Assembly (NCBI GenBank): GCA_946478915.1
Contig: CAMLER010000041.1
Span: 1 to 14,889 of the forward strand
Length of the DNA stretch: 14,889 bases
Reading direction: 5' to 3'
DNA from: an uncultured Chryseolinea sp.
GTDB taxonomy: Bacteria; Bacteroidota; Bacteroidia; Cytophagales; Cyclobacteriaceae
Position numbers and translations under genes: made by a program. The notes beneath the pieces are model-generated. The model saw nothing but the letters and a program-made list of their open reading frames with translations, had not been told where the DNA came from and searched no databases. Shown here piece after piece: positions 1 through 7,135 of the stretch; the stretch's first letter is position 1; each line of letters opens with the position of its first letter.

Positions 1-163
1 TGGTCTTGCTACGCACGATGAGCCCTTGAAATCCCTGGTGTCTTGACCTAATTTCTTCGCGGGTGATATCGGGTTGATAATCTACTTCCCAACCTATGTT
101 TTGCAGCATTGGGAATATGCTGCTATGCATCGGATCAACAATTAAACATTTACGGACAATCAT
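1..163 (-). CDS. D-2-hydroxyacid dehydrogenase (phosphoglycerate dehydrogenase-like), N-terminal fragment
   Basis: Only the first 54 codons are in the window; the gene runs off the left edge. The reading frame opens with ATG at 163-161 and gives a beta strand (KCLIVD), a short helix (SSIFPMLQNIG), a second strand (WEVDYQP), the phrase DITREEI and then GLIVRSKT. This pattern is typical of the N-terminal substrate-binding half of NAD-dependent D-2-hydroxyacid dehydrogenases such as D-3-phosphoglycerate dehydrogenase, where the RS(K/R)T strand lies at the active site. The catalytic Arg, Glu and His and the Rossmann fold lie outside the window, so the substrate cannot be named. The start overlaps the mgtE stop by one base (TAATG), which points to translational coupling in an rsmA-mgtE-dehydrogenase operon. 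Confidence 0.82.
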   Translation of the reverse strand, partial: MIVRKCLIVDPMHSSIFPMLQNIGWEVDYQPDITREEIRSRHQGFQGLIVRSKT

Positions 164-1521
164 TAAAGCAAAATATGTACGATGAAAAAATAGACAGTCA
201 GTCCTAAGAGATCATTTAAAGTTGTAATAAAAGGACCAGCGGCGAGAGCGGGATTAAACTTAAATTGATTCAGGACCAAAGGTGTAATGGTACCGATAAA
301 AGAAGCAAATACTACCACGCTGAAAAGAGCCAACGATACAACCATCGACATCCTATACTCTCCAAAAAGAAGAACATTGGCTCCAAAAACCACGACGGCC
401 AGCACAAGGCCGTTTAGAATTGCGACAAAAGAAACTTTGATCAAACGCTTCCAAAGACCTTCGTCGACGAAATCGGGATTCGCAAGACTTTGTACAATGA
501 GTGAAGAGGACTGTATACCTACGTTACCTCCCGTCGCCTGAATAAGGGGAATAAAAAATGCAATTGCAGTCACTCGGGCTAATTCAGCCTCAAATAAACC
601 CATGAACTTCGCATTCATCAGGCCACCAACAATACCAATCACCAGCCAGGGCAGACGTGCACGCGTGTTCCTCCACACACTGTCATCTTCTTCGACATCT
701 TCACTGATACCGGCCATTATCTGCCGTTCTTCTTCCGCTTGCTCCGTTATCACATCTACAACGTCATCGATAGTGATCCGCCCAACCAGTTGGCCCTGCA
801 CATTAACAACTCCTACTGATTCCAGGTCGTACTTGCGCATGATCTCGGCGACTTCCCGGTCTTCCATATACGTTGGAACGGATACGATCCCTTTCTCATA
901 AATATCGGCGACAAGCGTTCGCGCCTCTCTCAAAATAAGATCCTGAAGCGCCACTCTACCCAGCAGTTTATCAACTTCGTCAACAACGTAAACGGTATAG
1001 AATTTATCCACATATTCTGCTTGCTTCCGAATCTCATCAATACATTGAACTACTGTCCAGTTGTAGCGTGCTTTGATTAACTCTTTTGCCATCAAACCAC
1101 CTGCGACATTTTCTTCATACCGCAGAAGTTCCGTCACCTGGGCTTTTAATTCGGGCTCAAGTCCGGACAATACTTCTTCCCGCTCTTTGATAGGAAGCTC
1201 ATTCAGGATATCCGCAGTATCATCCGATGCGAGTTGATTGAGAAAATTTATGATCTCTGATGGTGGATAAACCTTCAAAAATTTCTTGCGTGTATCCCGA
1301 TCGAGGTCGCTGATAATTTCGGCTTGCGTTTCAATATCGAGAAGGTCCATGACATACTTGGATTCTTCCGAATTGAATTCATACAACAACGCTGTGATGT
1401 CTGCCGGCTTTACATTCGCAAGAGTCGTTCCAATGAAAACATCGTCACGCTCATCCAACGCTTGTTGAAAGCGATCACGAAATTCTTTGGTCAACTCAAA
1501 ATCAACCGCCAGCGGCTCCAC
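163..1521 (-). CDS. mgtE: MgtE-family magnesium channel/transporter
   Basis: A 452-residue inner-membrane Mg2+ channel of usual family length. Domains in order: an acidic helical MgtE N domain (about 1-135), two CBS domains (about 140-200 and 205-262) that sense cytosolic Mg2+ in this family, a linker helix, and a C-terminal pore domain of about five membrane helices (about 288-452). The conserved pore segment GGNVGIQSS is at 331-339, and Asp437 in the last helix (TTLNDLLGL) matches the ion-selecting Asp of characterised MgtE. The start is a GTG (minus strand, 1521-1519): a stop lies five codons upstream and no ATG occurs before residue 58. It overlaps the 3' end of rsmA by 20 nt and its stop overlaps the next start by one base, so all three genes are probably co-transcribed and coupled. 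Family assignment is firm; the exact start is fairly sure. Confidence 0.96.
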   Translation of the reverse strand: MEPLAVDFELTKEFRDRFQQALDERDDVFIGTTLANVKPADITALLYEFNSEESKYVMDLLDIETQAEIISDLDRDTRKKFLKVYPPSEIINFLNQLASDDTADILNELPIKEREEVLSGLEPELKAQVTELLRYEENVAGGLMAKELIKARYNWTVVQCIDEIRKQAEYVDKFYTVYVVDEVDKLLGRVALQDLILREARTLVADIYEKGIVSVPTYMEDREVAEIMRKYDLESVGVVNVQGQLVGRITIDDVVDVITEQAEEERQIMAGISEDVEEDDSVWRNTRARLPWLVIGIVGGLMNAKFMGLFEAELARVTAIAFFIPLIQATGGNVGIQSSSLIVQSLANPDFVDEGLWKRLIKVSFVAILNGLVLAVVVFGANVLLFGEYRMSMVVSLALFSVVVFASFIGTITPLVLNQFKFNPALAAGPFITTLNDLLGLTVYFFIVHILL

Positions 1522-2314
1522 GACTTTTTTCGATTAATAAGGTAAGGTCTTCAAAGTCTTTTACCGACAATTGTTCAGCGCGTTTGTCAAGCAAGCTCAG
1601 CGTTGCAATTTCGGCTGCCAAATTTAGATTTTTTAGGGCATTGCGCAAGGTCTTGCGACGCGTATTGAATGCTTGCTTTACCACCTGAACAAAAAGCTTT
1701 TCATCGCATTCCAGCTTCTGCACGCTATTTCGTTTAAGACGGATGACAGCGGAGATAACTTTAGGAGGAGGTCTAAACGAACCCGGCATCACCTTAAATA
1801 AATGCTCGACATCATAAAATGCTTGCAGGAGTACACTTAATATTCCATACGTTTTGCTTCCAGGAGGCGCTGCAATCCGATCGGCTACTTCTTTTTGCAG
1901 CATACATACTACTTGTTGAACCTGATCGCGCGCCTCAAGAACTTTGAAAAATATCTGTGAAGAGATATTGTACGGAAAGTTTCCAATGATAGAAAATTTA
2001 CCATTGAAGATTTCTGCGAGCTCAATTTTCAAAAAATCGTCTTCAATGATTCTTCCCCGCAGTTCTGCATAGTTCTTTTTAAGATAAGCGACGGATTCTC
2101 TGTCGATCTCCACAACTTTCAAATCTATGTCACTACGTTTGATCAGGATCTGGGTCAGCACACCCATACCTGGGCCTATTTCCAGTACAAGAGGCGAGAT
2201 CGAATTAATCTGCAACGCATCCACAATGCGCCCGGCGATGGCCGCATCATGTAAAAAATGTTGGCCTAACGATTTTTTCGGCCTGACTGTATTGCTTTTT
2301 CTATCGGGATACAT
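1502..2314 (-). CDS. rsmA: 16S rRNA dimethyladenosine transferase RsmA/KsgA
   Basis: A 270-residue SAM-dependent methyltransferase that dimethylates two adjacent adenosines in the 3' helix of 16S rRNA during small-subunit maturation. Visible motifs: KKSLGQHFL at 13-21, SAM motif I LEIGPGMG at 44-51, the acidic ribose-binding strand VEIDR at 68-72, IEDDFL at 90-95, and the adenine-binding catalytic motif GNFPYNISSQ at 111-120 (an NFPY form of the more common NLPY). The C-terminal part contains AFNTRRKTLRNAL, typical of the small helical domain. The open frame continues upstream to 2524 but that part is unlike the family and overlaps pdxA on the other strand, so I place the start at ATG 2314. 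The gene is divergent from pdxA and heads the rsmA-mgtE-dehydrogenase run. Confidence 0.96.
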   Translation of the reverse strand: MYPDRKSNTVRPKKSLGQHFLHDAAIAGRIVDALQINSISPLVLEIGPGMGVLTQILIKRSDIDLKVVEIDRESVAYLKKNYAELRGRIIEDDFLKIELAEIFNGKFSIIGNFPYNISSQIFFKVLEARDQVQQVVCMLQKEVADRIAAPPGSKTYGILSVLLQAFYDVEHLFKVMPGSFRPPPKVISAVIRLKRNSVQKLECDEKLFVQVVKQAFNTRRKTLRNALKNLNLAAEIATLSLLDKRAEQLSVKDFEDLTLLIEKSRGAAGG

Positions 2315-2340
2315 CCGCCAATCTACGAGGAACAAATAGA

Positions 2341-2348
2341 TATTTTTG
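2341..2348 (+). promoter_or_regulatory. Candidate Bacteroidota -7 box for pdxA
   Basis: TATTTTTG matches the TAnnTTTG consensus of Bacteroidota housekeeping promoters and lies 28 nt before the pdxA ATG, inside the 62-nt divergent rsmA/pdxA spacer. No TTG-type -33 element is at the expected distance. On the other strand of the same spacer only a one-mismatch box (TCTATTTG) faces rsmA. Suggestive only. Confidence 0.35.
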
Positions 2349-2376
2349 TTAAATCGCAAAGAATTGAAACCCGCCC

Positions 2377-3399
2377 ATGACGCAAACACACAAACCTCGC
2401 ATTGGTATAACTTTAGGTGACTACAACGGTATCGGACCGGAAGTGGTGTTAAAGGCCCTTTCCGATAATCGCATATTAAACCTGATGACACCGGTGGTCT
2501 ATGGGTCGGGAAAGCTCTTCTCATACTATAAAAAACTGTTTAACCTGGAGGATATCAACTATACTCAGGTCCGAAACAAAGGACAGTATGCTGCAAAAAG
2601 CATCAACGTGATTAATTGCTGGGGAGAAGACGCTTTAGAGATTGTACCGGGTAAAGCGTCGAAAGAAGGTGGAAAAGCCGCTTACATTGCGCTAAAACAA
2701 GCGGCGTCAGAAATAAAGGAGGGATTGATCGATGCGCTGGTGACTGGACCCATCGATAAACACACGATCCATAGCGAGGAATTCCCATTTACCGGGCATA
2801 CTGGGTTTCTGACCAACTTCTTTGAAGTTTCTGAAAGCCTTATGTTTATGATCAGCGATAAGCTAAGAGTAGGCTTGGTTACTGAGCACATTCCCATTAA
2901 GGAGGTTGCTGCGGCTTTGTCAAAAGAGAAAATCGAAGCAAAATTAAGGGTTATGGATGCGTCACTGCGAAAGGACTTTGGTATTTCAAAGCCTAAAATC
3001 GCGGTCTTAGGGCTAAATCCGCACGCGGGGGATAACGGGTTGCTCGGGCAGGAAGAAGATCAGATCATACGTCCGGTGATCGCCGATCAAAAGAACAAGG
3101 GCAGGTTGGTTTATGGTCCATTTCCAGCGGATGGGTTCTTTGCTACCGGTAGCCATTCCAAATATGATGGAATTTTGGCCATGTATCACGATCAGGGACT
3201 TGTTGCATTTAAGACAATTGCCTTCGGAGATGGCGTAAATTTTACTGCGGGTCTCCCAATTATCCGCACGTCGCCCGACCATGGAACTGCATATGCCATT
3301 GCCGGTAAAAACCAGGCCCATGAAGGATCGTTGAGAGAAGCAATCTATCAGGCAGTGGAAATATTTAAACAGCGCACGCAACCATCTAAAGAAAAATAA
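2377..3399 (+). CDS. pdxA: 4-hydroxythreonine-4-phosphate dehydrogenase PdxA
   Basis: A 340-residue cytoplasmic enzyme that oxidises 4-phosphooxy-L-threonine with NAD+ in the deoxyxylulose-5-phosphate-dependent route to pyridoxal phosphate. The N-terminus has the family signature GDYNGIGPE (14-22). Substrate-binding motif TGHTGFL is at 139-145. The three metal-ligand histidines of the family can be assigned to His171 (TEHIP), His216 (NPHAG) and His271 (MYHDQG), and the C-terminal signature TSPDHGTAYAIAG is at 298-310. Length is normal. There is no Shine-Dalgarno sequence before the ATG, as usual for this phylum. It is transcribed away from rsmA and is followed by a probable terminator at 3423-3456, so it may be monocistronic. 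pdxJ, its usual pathway partner, is not in the window. Confidence 0.97.
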   Translation: MTQTHKPRIGITLGDYNGIGPEVVLKALSDNRILNLMTPVVYGSGKLFSYYKKLFNLEDINYTQVRNKGQYAAKSINVINCWGEDALEIVPGKASKEGGKAAYIALKQAASEIKEGLIDALVTGPIDKHTIHSEEFPFTGHTGFLTNFFEVSESLMFMISDKLRVGLVTEHIPIKEVAAALSKEKIEAKLRVMDASLRKDFGISKPKIAVLGLNPHAGDNGLLGQEEDQIIRPVIADQKNKGRLVYGPFPADGFFATGSHSKYDGILAMYHDQGLVAFKTIAFGDGVNFTAGLPIIRTSPDHGTAYAIAGKNQAHEGSLREAIYQAVEIFKQRTQPSKEK

Positions 3400-3422
3400 C
3401 ATTATTTAGGAGCTACATTTCC

Positions 3423-3456
3423 ACCATTTAGCCGCTGCGTAGTGGTAATTTTTTTT
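3423..3456 (+). terminator. Probable intrinsic terminator after pdxA
   Basis: ACCATT (3423-3428) pairs with AGTGGT (3441-3446) with one G-T pair, with a further GC/GC pairing possible inside the loop. AA and a run of eight T (3449-3456) follow. It starts 24 nt after the pdxA stop. The stem is short and not GC-rich, so efficiency is uncertain. Confidence 0.5.
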
Positions 3457-3463
3457 AATTCTA

Positions 3464-3471
3464 TATATTTG
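3464..3471 (+). promoter_or_regulatory. Candidate Bacteroidota -7 box for the TerB-like gene
   Basis: TATATTTG fits TAnnTTTG exactly and lies 20 nt before the ATG at 3492, just downstream of the probable pdxA terminator. That order (terminator, then promoter box, then gene) is what an independently transcribed gene would show. No clear -33 TTG is visible. Confidence 0.45.
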
Positions 3472-3491
3472 ACATTGAAGTATTAGTTGAA

Positions 3492-3878
3492 ATGGATATA
3501 GTCACTAAGAAGCAGTTGAACATACTTATTCAGTTAGCAGAAGCTGATAAACATTTTGCTAAAATCGAGCGTGATTTGATCTTTAAGATCGCACGCGAGC
3601 GCAATTTTTCCGATGAGGAGGTAAATGAGCTCATTCGGAATCCCCAGCCTATCGATTCGCTAGGGGCGCTTTCCCTGGATCAGAAGTTCGAATATCTGAT
3701 GTCCGCTATCGAACTGGTGTTCGTTGACCAGAATGTATTTGAGAGCGAGATCATTTTTTGTAAGAATATTGCCATCAAATTGGGCTTCAAAAAGGGGATA
3801 ATTGACTATTTTATAGAGAATTACGAGCTGAAAACCCGCCAGGAATTTCGAGAAATTGCTCTAAACAACTTCATTTAG
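3492..3878 (+). CDS. TerB-like helical protein
   Basis: A 128-residue, all-helical, probably cytoplasmic protein with no signal peptide or membrane segment. It reads as two similar helical lobes: residues about 9-35 (ILIQLAEADKHFAKIERDLI then FKIARER) and about 74-100 (IELVFVDQNVFESEIIFCKN then IAIKLGF). Each has an acidic turn followed by an ExxxI helix. This doubled (A/V)xxDxxFxxxE pattern is characteristic of the TerB/tellurite-resistance-B-like fold, some members of which bind metal through such acidic residues. I see no other Ter-system gene (TerC, TerD, TerZ) nearby, so a tellurite role should not be inferred. It has its own promoter box and a short hairpin overlapping its stop codon. 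Family assignment is moderate; function unknown. Confidence 0.6.
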   Translation: MDIVTKKQLNILIQLAEADKHFAKIERDLIFKIARERNFSDEEVNELIRNPQPIDSLGALSLDQKFEYLMSAIELVFVDQNVFESEIIFCKNIAIKLGFKKGIIDYFIENYELKTRQEFREIALNNFI

Positions 3879-3894
3879 CCTTAATTCCGGCTAA
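3875..3894 (+). terminator. Weak hairpin/terminator overlapping the stop of the TerB-like gene
   Basis: TTAGCC (3875-3880, containing the TAG stop) is a perfect inverted repeat of GGCTAA (3889-3894) around an 8-nt loop. It is followed by a broken T-rich tract (CTTTTACTTTTATC). The stem is only 6 bp, so termination is possible but may be partial. Confidence 0.4.
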
Positions 3895-3919
3895 CTTTTA
3901 CTTTTATCATTTATTGTTC

Positions 3920-3927
3920 TAAATTTG
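3920..3927 (+). promoter_or_regulatory. Candidate Bacteroidota -7 box for the DUF177-rpmF unit
   Basis: TAAATTTG matches TAnnTTTG and lies 25 nt before the proposed TTG start of the DUF177 gene, downstream of the hairpin at 3875-3894. A matching -33 element is not obvious. Confidence 0.42.
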
Positions 3928-3952
3928 CCGACTAATTTTTAAGGATACGGCT

Positions 3953-4483
3953 TTGGGAGTGGCGGCTTACAGTGTGAATATTGTTGGCCTGAGCAATAAG
4001 GAACACCAATTCGAATATGAATTTGGTAGCGAGTTCTTCAGGAAATACGGAACCGATCTTCTTTCGAAAGGTTCGTTCCGCGTGGATGTGTTGTTGAACA
4101 AACACGAAACCTTTATTGAAGTTGACTTCAAGGTGAAGGGTGTAGCTCGGCTGATTTGTGATCGAAGCCTGGAACCGTTTGACTATCCGATTGAAACTGA
4201 AAACAAAATCGTTTTCAAATACGGCGAAGAGTATCAGGAAATGACGGATGAGATCATCGTCATTCCAAGAGATGCTGCCTCGCTGGAGCTCGGACAATAT
4301 ATATATGAGTTCATTTCGCTGGCAATCCCTTTAAAAAAGCTTCACCCAAGATTTCAGGATGAAGTTGACGAAATGGAAGGCGCTGAAGGAAAGATCGTAT
4401 ATTCGTCCGATACTGCTGAAGAAAAGAAAGATGAAGAGGAACCAACAGATCCTCGATGGAATATTTTGAAAAAATTAAAATAA
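3953..4483 (+). CDS. DUF177 (YceD-family) protein, rRNA/large-subunit biogenesis factor
   Basis: A 176-residue cytoplasmic protein placed directly before rpmF, the classic DUF177/YceD location. Members are implicated in 23S rRNA accumulation or processing. Recognisable are the central beta-rich segment with ICDRSLEPFDYPI (about 68-80; family members often have a CxRCL-type motif here, of which only Cys69 is retained), the acidic stretch leading to IVIPRD, and a charged C-terminal tail with DPRWNILKKLK, typical of the Bacteroidota form. There is no ATG in this frame before the conserved region. TTG 3953 is preceded at 7 nt by AAGGA (3941-3945), one of the few convincing Shine-Dalgarno sites here, so I prefer it over GTG 3959. 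The gap to rpmF is 11 nt, so the two are almost certainly co-transcribed. Confidence 0.85.
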   Translation: MGVAAYSVNIVGLSNKEHQFEYEFGSEFFRKYGTDLLSKGSFRVDVLLNKHETFIEVDFKVKGVARLICDRSLEPFDYPIETENKIVFKYGEEYQEMTDEIIVIPRDAASLELGQYIYEFISLAIPLKKLHPRFQDEVDEMEGAEGKIVYSSDTAEEKKDEEEPTDPRWNILKKLK

Positions 4484-4494
4484 ACTAATTAGTC

Positions 4495-4686
4495 ATGCCG
4501 AATCCCAAACGCAAAACCTCGAAAACGCGAAGAGATAAAAGAAGAACGCATTATAAAGCACACGCTAAGCAATTAACAGTTTGCCCAACAACAGGTGAAC
4601 ACCACTTGCCCCATCGTGGCTTTTGGCATGAAGGTAAACTTTACTACAACGGTAGAGTTGTGATGGAAAAGGAAGTGTTGGCGTAG
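4495..4686 (+). CDS. rpmF: 50S ribosomal protein L32
   Basis: A 63-residue, very basic protein beginning [20 protein letters not shown], the hallmark N-terminus of bacterial L32. It then has [12 protein letters not shown] and a short beta hairpin ([13 protein letters not shown]). Many L32 proteins have four zinc-binding cysteines; here only Cys30 remains, so a zinc ribbon cannot form. Start ATG is 11 nt after the DUF177 stop. A clear intrinsic terminator at 4794-4822 separates it from fabH. Identification is firm. Confidence 0.95.
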   Translation: MPNPKRKTSKTRRDKRRTHYKAHAKQLTVCPTTGEHHLPHRGFWHEGKLYYNGRVVMEKEVLA

Positions 4687-4857
4687 TCGCATGAGTTCAA
4701 TCTGCATCGCCGGTATCCCGGTTGAAAAAACAATAAAGAAAGAACATCAGGGCAAACGAATTCCAAGACACTTTGAAAGTAAATAATTTCAATGCTCGGT
4801 TGACGCCGGGCTTTTCTTTTTTCTGGAACAGACAACCCGGCAGATAAATCAAACGAT
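4687..4857 (+). other. 171-nt rpmF-fabH spacer
   Basis: The spacer holds the terminator at 4794-4822 and no convincing coding frame. In many bacteria plsX lies at this point between rpmF and fabH; it is absent. I see no perfect TAnnTTTG box before fabH, so the fabH promoter is not located. Confidence 0.6.
4794..4822 (+). terminator. Intrinsic terminator after rpmF
   Basis: GCTCGG (4794-4799) pairs with CCGGGC (4806-4811) with one G-T pair around the 6-nt loop TTGACG. It is followed at once by TTTTCTTTTTT (4812-4822). Form and position between rpmF and fabH fit a plus-strand rho-independent terminator. Confidence 0.75.
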
Positions 4858-5853
4858 ATGGCTAACATCAGAGCTGCTATTACAGGAGTCGGAGGATATG
4901 TCCCCGATTACATCCTCACCAACCAGGAACTTGAAACAATGGTGGAAACCAGTGACGAATGGATTACCACCCGTACTGGTATCAAGGAGCGAAGGATTTT
5001 GAAGGGTGACGGGCTTGGCGTTTCAGTATTGGGGATAGAAGCTGTTAAGAATCTGATTGCGAAAACCGGACTTGACCCTAAAGAGATTGACCTTGTGATT
5101 TTCGCCACGGTTACTGCCGACATGACATTCCCTGCAACGGCTAACATTGTGGCAACTGCTGTTGGGGCCGTCAACGCATTTAGTTTCGATATGAGTGCAG
5201 CCTGTTCGGGGTTTATCTTTGCCCTGACCACAGGAGCAAGTTTTATTCAGTCTGGAATGTATAAAAAGGTAGTAGTGATCGGAGGCGATAAGATGTCGGC
5301 GATCATGGACTACACCGATCGGACAACCTGCATTATTTTCGGTGATGGCGCGGGATGCGTTTTGCTGGAACCTACTACTGGTGAAGAAGGTATTATCGAT
5401 TCGATCTTAAGAAGCGATGGAAACGGTGAAGCTTATCTTCATATGAAAGCCGGAGGCAGCCGCTATCCGGCGACGTTGGAAACAGTGCAGGCGCGACAGC
5501 ATTTTGTGTACCAGGAGGGCGCCGCCGTTTTTAAATTCGCAGTGACAAATATGGCGGAAGTCTCGGCAGCAATTGCAGAACGGAATAACCTTCGCCCTGA
5601 AGATATTAATTGGCTGGTGCCACACCAGGCGAACAAACGGATTATTGATGCTACCGCTCAACGCGTAGGTATAAGTGATGACAAGGTAATGATGAACATT
5701 GAACGTTACGGAAATACCACGGGCGGAACGATTCCTCTTTTGCTTTGGGATTATGAAAAGAAACTGAAGAAAGGTGACAATCTTATTATTTCGGCTTTCG
5801 GCGGCGGGTTTACCTGGGGTGCTGTTTATGTAAAATGGGCTTACAACAGTTAG
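4858..5853 (+). CDS. fabH: Beta-ketoacyl-ACP synthase III FabH
   Basis: A 331-residue cytoplasmic condensing enzyme that joins an acyl-CoA primer, usually acetyl-CoA, to malonyl-ACP to start type II fatty acid synthesis. The N-terminal half carries [14 protein letters not shown] (33-46), typical of FabH. The active-site triad is present: Cys116 in SAACSGF, His256 in VPHQANKRI and Asn286 in [10 protein letters not shown]. The C-terminus has the glycine-rich AFGGGFTWG (313-321). Length is normal. The common YGNTSAAS form of the Asn loop is changed to YGNTTGGT, which may be lineage-specific. Downstream are efp, accB and accC, so priming and malonyl-CoA supply are encoded side by side. The ATG has no Shine-Dalgarno sequence. 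Confidence 0.96.
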   Translation: MANIRAAITGVGGYVPDYILTNQELETMVETSDEWITTRTGIKERRILKGDGLGVSVLGIEAVKNLIAKTGLDPKEIDLVIFATVTADMTFPATANIVATAVGAVNAFSFDMSAACSGFIFALTTGASFIQSGMYKKVVVIGGDKMSAIMDYTDRTTCIIFGDGAGCVLLEPTTGEEGIIDSILRSDGNGEAYLHMKAGGSRYPATLETVQARQHFVYQEGAAVFKFAVTNMAEVSAAIAERNNLRPEDINWLVPHQANKRIIDATAQRVGISDDKVMMNIERYGNTTGGTIPLLLWDYEKKLKKGDNLIISAFGGGFTWGAVYVKWAYNS

Positions 5854-5941
5854 AGCGTTTATCACCACGCAGTACAACCCTGAGACCTGATTTCTTGTTA
5901 TTATTCAATTCATTTGTAAATTAAAGTTTTAAGTTTTTTTT

Positions 5942-6508
5942 ATGGCGACTGTTTCCGATTTAAGCAAAGGCAATTTTGTACGATTTAATGGTGAGGTGAT
6001 GCAGATCGAAGAACTGCAGCATCGTACACCAGGAAATCTCCGCGCCTTTTACCAAGTCAAAATGCGCAACGTGCGCAACGGAAAAATTGCAGAAAATCGA
6101 TTCAGACCCGGTGATGAAGTTGAAATTCTTCGGGTCGAAACGAAAGAATATCAATACCTGTACAACGATGGCGACAGTCTGGTCTGTATGGACAATGTAA
6201 CTTTCGATCAGGTTTATATTGACAAAAAGTTGTTGGGCTCAGCAGTCAACTACATAAAAGAGGGAGTAACGTTGTTGATTGCTTTTGAAAATGGAGAGAG
6301 TGCGATTACCGCAGAGCCTCCCACACACGTCGTAATGGAGATACAATATACTGAACCTGGTATGCAGGGCGATACTGCTACACGTACGTTGAAGCCCGCG
6401 ACATTGGAGAATGGTACGGAAATTCGTGTGCCGCTCTTTGTAAACACCGGTGATAAGATAAAAATCCATACGGGCACCGGAGACTATGTTGAACGCGTAA
6501 AAGAATAA
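5942..6508 (+). CDS. efp: Translation elongation factor P
   Basis: A 188-residue three-domain EF-P that binds between ribosomal P and E sites and relieves stalling at proline runs. Domain I begins [19 protein letters not shown]; the C-terminal OB domain ends in [14 protein letters not shown], the family signature region. The domain I loop reads [10 protein letters not shown] (27-36). Aligned on PG and AF, the residue that is modified Lys34 in E. coli or Arg32 in Pseudomonas is Asn32 here. Neither EpmA-type lysylation nor EarP rhamnosylation would therefore apply at that site, and no such modification gene is in the window. Eight T directly precede the ATG and no Shine-Dalgarno is seen. The stop is 10 nt before the first accB start candidate, suggesting co-transcription. 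Confidence 0.96.
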   Translation: MATVSDLSKGNFVRFNGEVMQIEELQHRTPGNLRAFYQVKMRNVRNGKIAENRFRPGDEVEILRVETKEYQYLYNDGDSLVCMDNVTFDQVYIDKKLLGSAVNYIKEGVTLLIAFENGESAITAEPPTHVVMEIQYTEPGMQGDTATRTLKPATLENGTEIRVPLFVNTGDKIKIHTGTGDYVERVKE

Positions 6509-6518
6509 TCATAATTCA

Positions 6519-7103
6519 ATGAGTAAATCCCGCGCATCTAAACCTGCTACTAAAAAAGAGGAATCGTCTTTCCTCGAATCATCCGACCCAAACCATTATT
6601 CAATGAAAACTTCTGAAATAAGGGACCTTATAGATTTTATCTCGAAGTCGGGCTTAAATGAGGTGAACATTGAAACCAAGGAGCTAAAACTTAGCGTAAA
6701 GCGGGAACCCGATCAAAAGGTATTTAAATCCGCGCCGGCGATCGCAGCGACCCCTATCCATAGCGTTGCAGCAGTAGGGCAACCGGTAGTACCTGTCGCA
6801 CCACCCGTACCACCGCCCGTCGTGAAGCAGGAGCCAACAGTTCCGGCAACACCAGCTAAAAAAACCATTGAAATAAAATCGCCAATGATCGGCACTTTTT
6901 ATCGGTCCTCATCGCCCGATACGCCGCCGTTCGTTTCGGTCGGCGACAAGATCACCAAAGGCCAGACAGTTTGTATTATTGAAGCAATGAAATTGTTCAA
7001 CGAAATTGAGTCCGAAGTATCAGGAACAATTGTGAAAATTTCTCTCGAGAATGCAACTCCGGTGGAATATGACCAGGTGTTGTTCGTTGTCGAACCAGAC
7101 TAA
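6519..7103 (+). CDS. accB: Biotin carboxyl carrier protein of acetyl-CoA carboxylase
   Basis: This is the carrier subunit that holds the biotin carboxylated by AccC. The 194-residue frame has a 28-residue charged lead, the usual BCCP N-terminal helix region from Met29 ([20 protein letters not shown]), an Ala/Pro/Val-rich mobile linker (about 70-115), and the biotinyl domain (about 116-194). Biotin would be attached to Lys158 in [27 protein letters not shown] is the conserved start of that domain. Many Bacteroidota BCCPs begin at the equivalent of Met29 (ATG 6603), so the true start may be there. I keep 6519 because it lies 10 nt after the efp stop and the frame is open. The carboxyltransferase genes accA and accD are not in the window. 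Confidence 0.93.
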   Translation: MSKSRASKPATKKEESSFLESSDPNHYSMKTSEIRDLIDFISKSGLNEVNIETKELKLSVKREPDQKVFKSAPAIAATPIHSVAAVGQPVVPVAPPVPPPVVKQEPTVPATPAKKTIEIKSPMIGTFYRSSSPDTPPFVSVGDKITKGQTVCIIEAMKLFNEIESEVSGTIVKISLENATPVEYDQVLFVVEPD

Positions 7104-7113
7104 GAAACGTGTA

Positions 7114-7135
7114 AGGATCCTGGCTTAACCATCCT
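7114..7135 (+). repeat. Bulged hairpin between accB and accC
   Basis: AGGAT (7114-7118) and ATCCT (7131-7135) are perfect inverted repeats, and an inner GG/CC pair closes a CTTAA loop, leaving a 3-nt bulge (CCT) on one side. No T run follows, so it is not a terminator. It could be an mRNA processing or stability element, or chance. Confidence 0.3.

Noticed and set aside
2315..2524. Upstream extension of the rsmA frame to 2524
   Set aside because: The extra 70 residues do not resemble the family, overlap the pdxA coding region on the other strand, and the conserved RsmA opening follows ATG 2314.
3013..3402. 129-codon minus-strand frame over the 3' end of pdxA
   Set aside because: Antisense shadow of conserved PdxA sequence including the metal-binding His codons; no own motif.
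3492..3878. Calling this gene tellurite resistance
   Set aside because: Only a fold-level similarity to TerB is visible and no other Ter genes accompany it, so the resistance role is not supported.
4644..4868. 74-codon minus-strand frame across the rpmF-fabH gap
   Set aside because: Begins inside fabH and ends inside rpmF on the other strand, covers the terminator, and has no recognisable content.
5909..5916. TTCATTTG as a promoter -7 box for efp
   Set aside because: One mismatch to TAnnTTTG and the only upstream TTG is 11 nt away, far short of the expected spacing.
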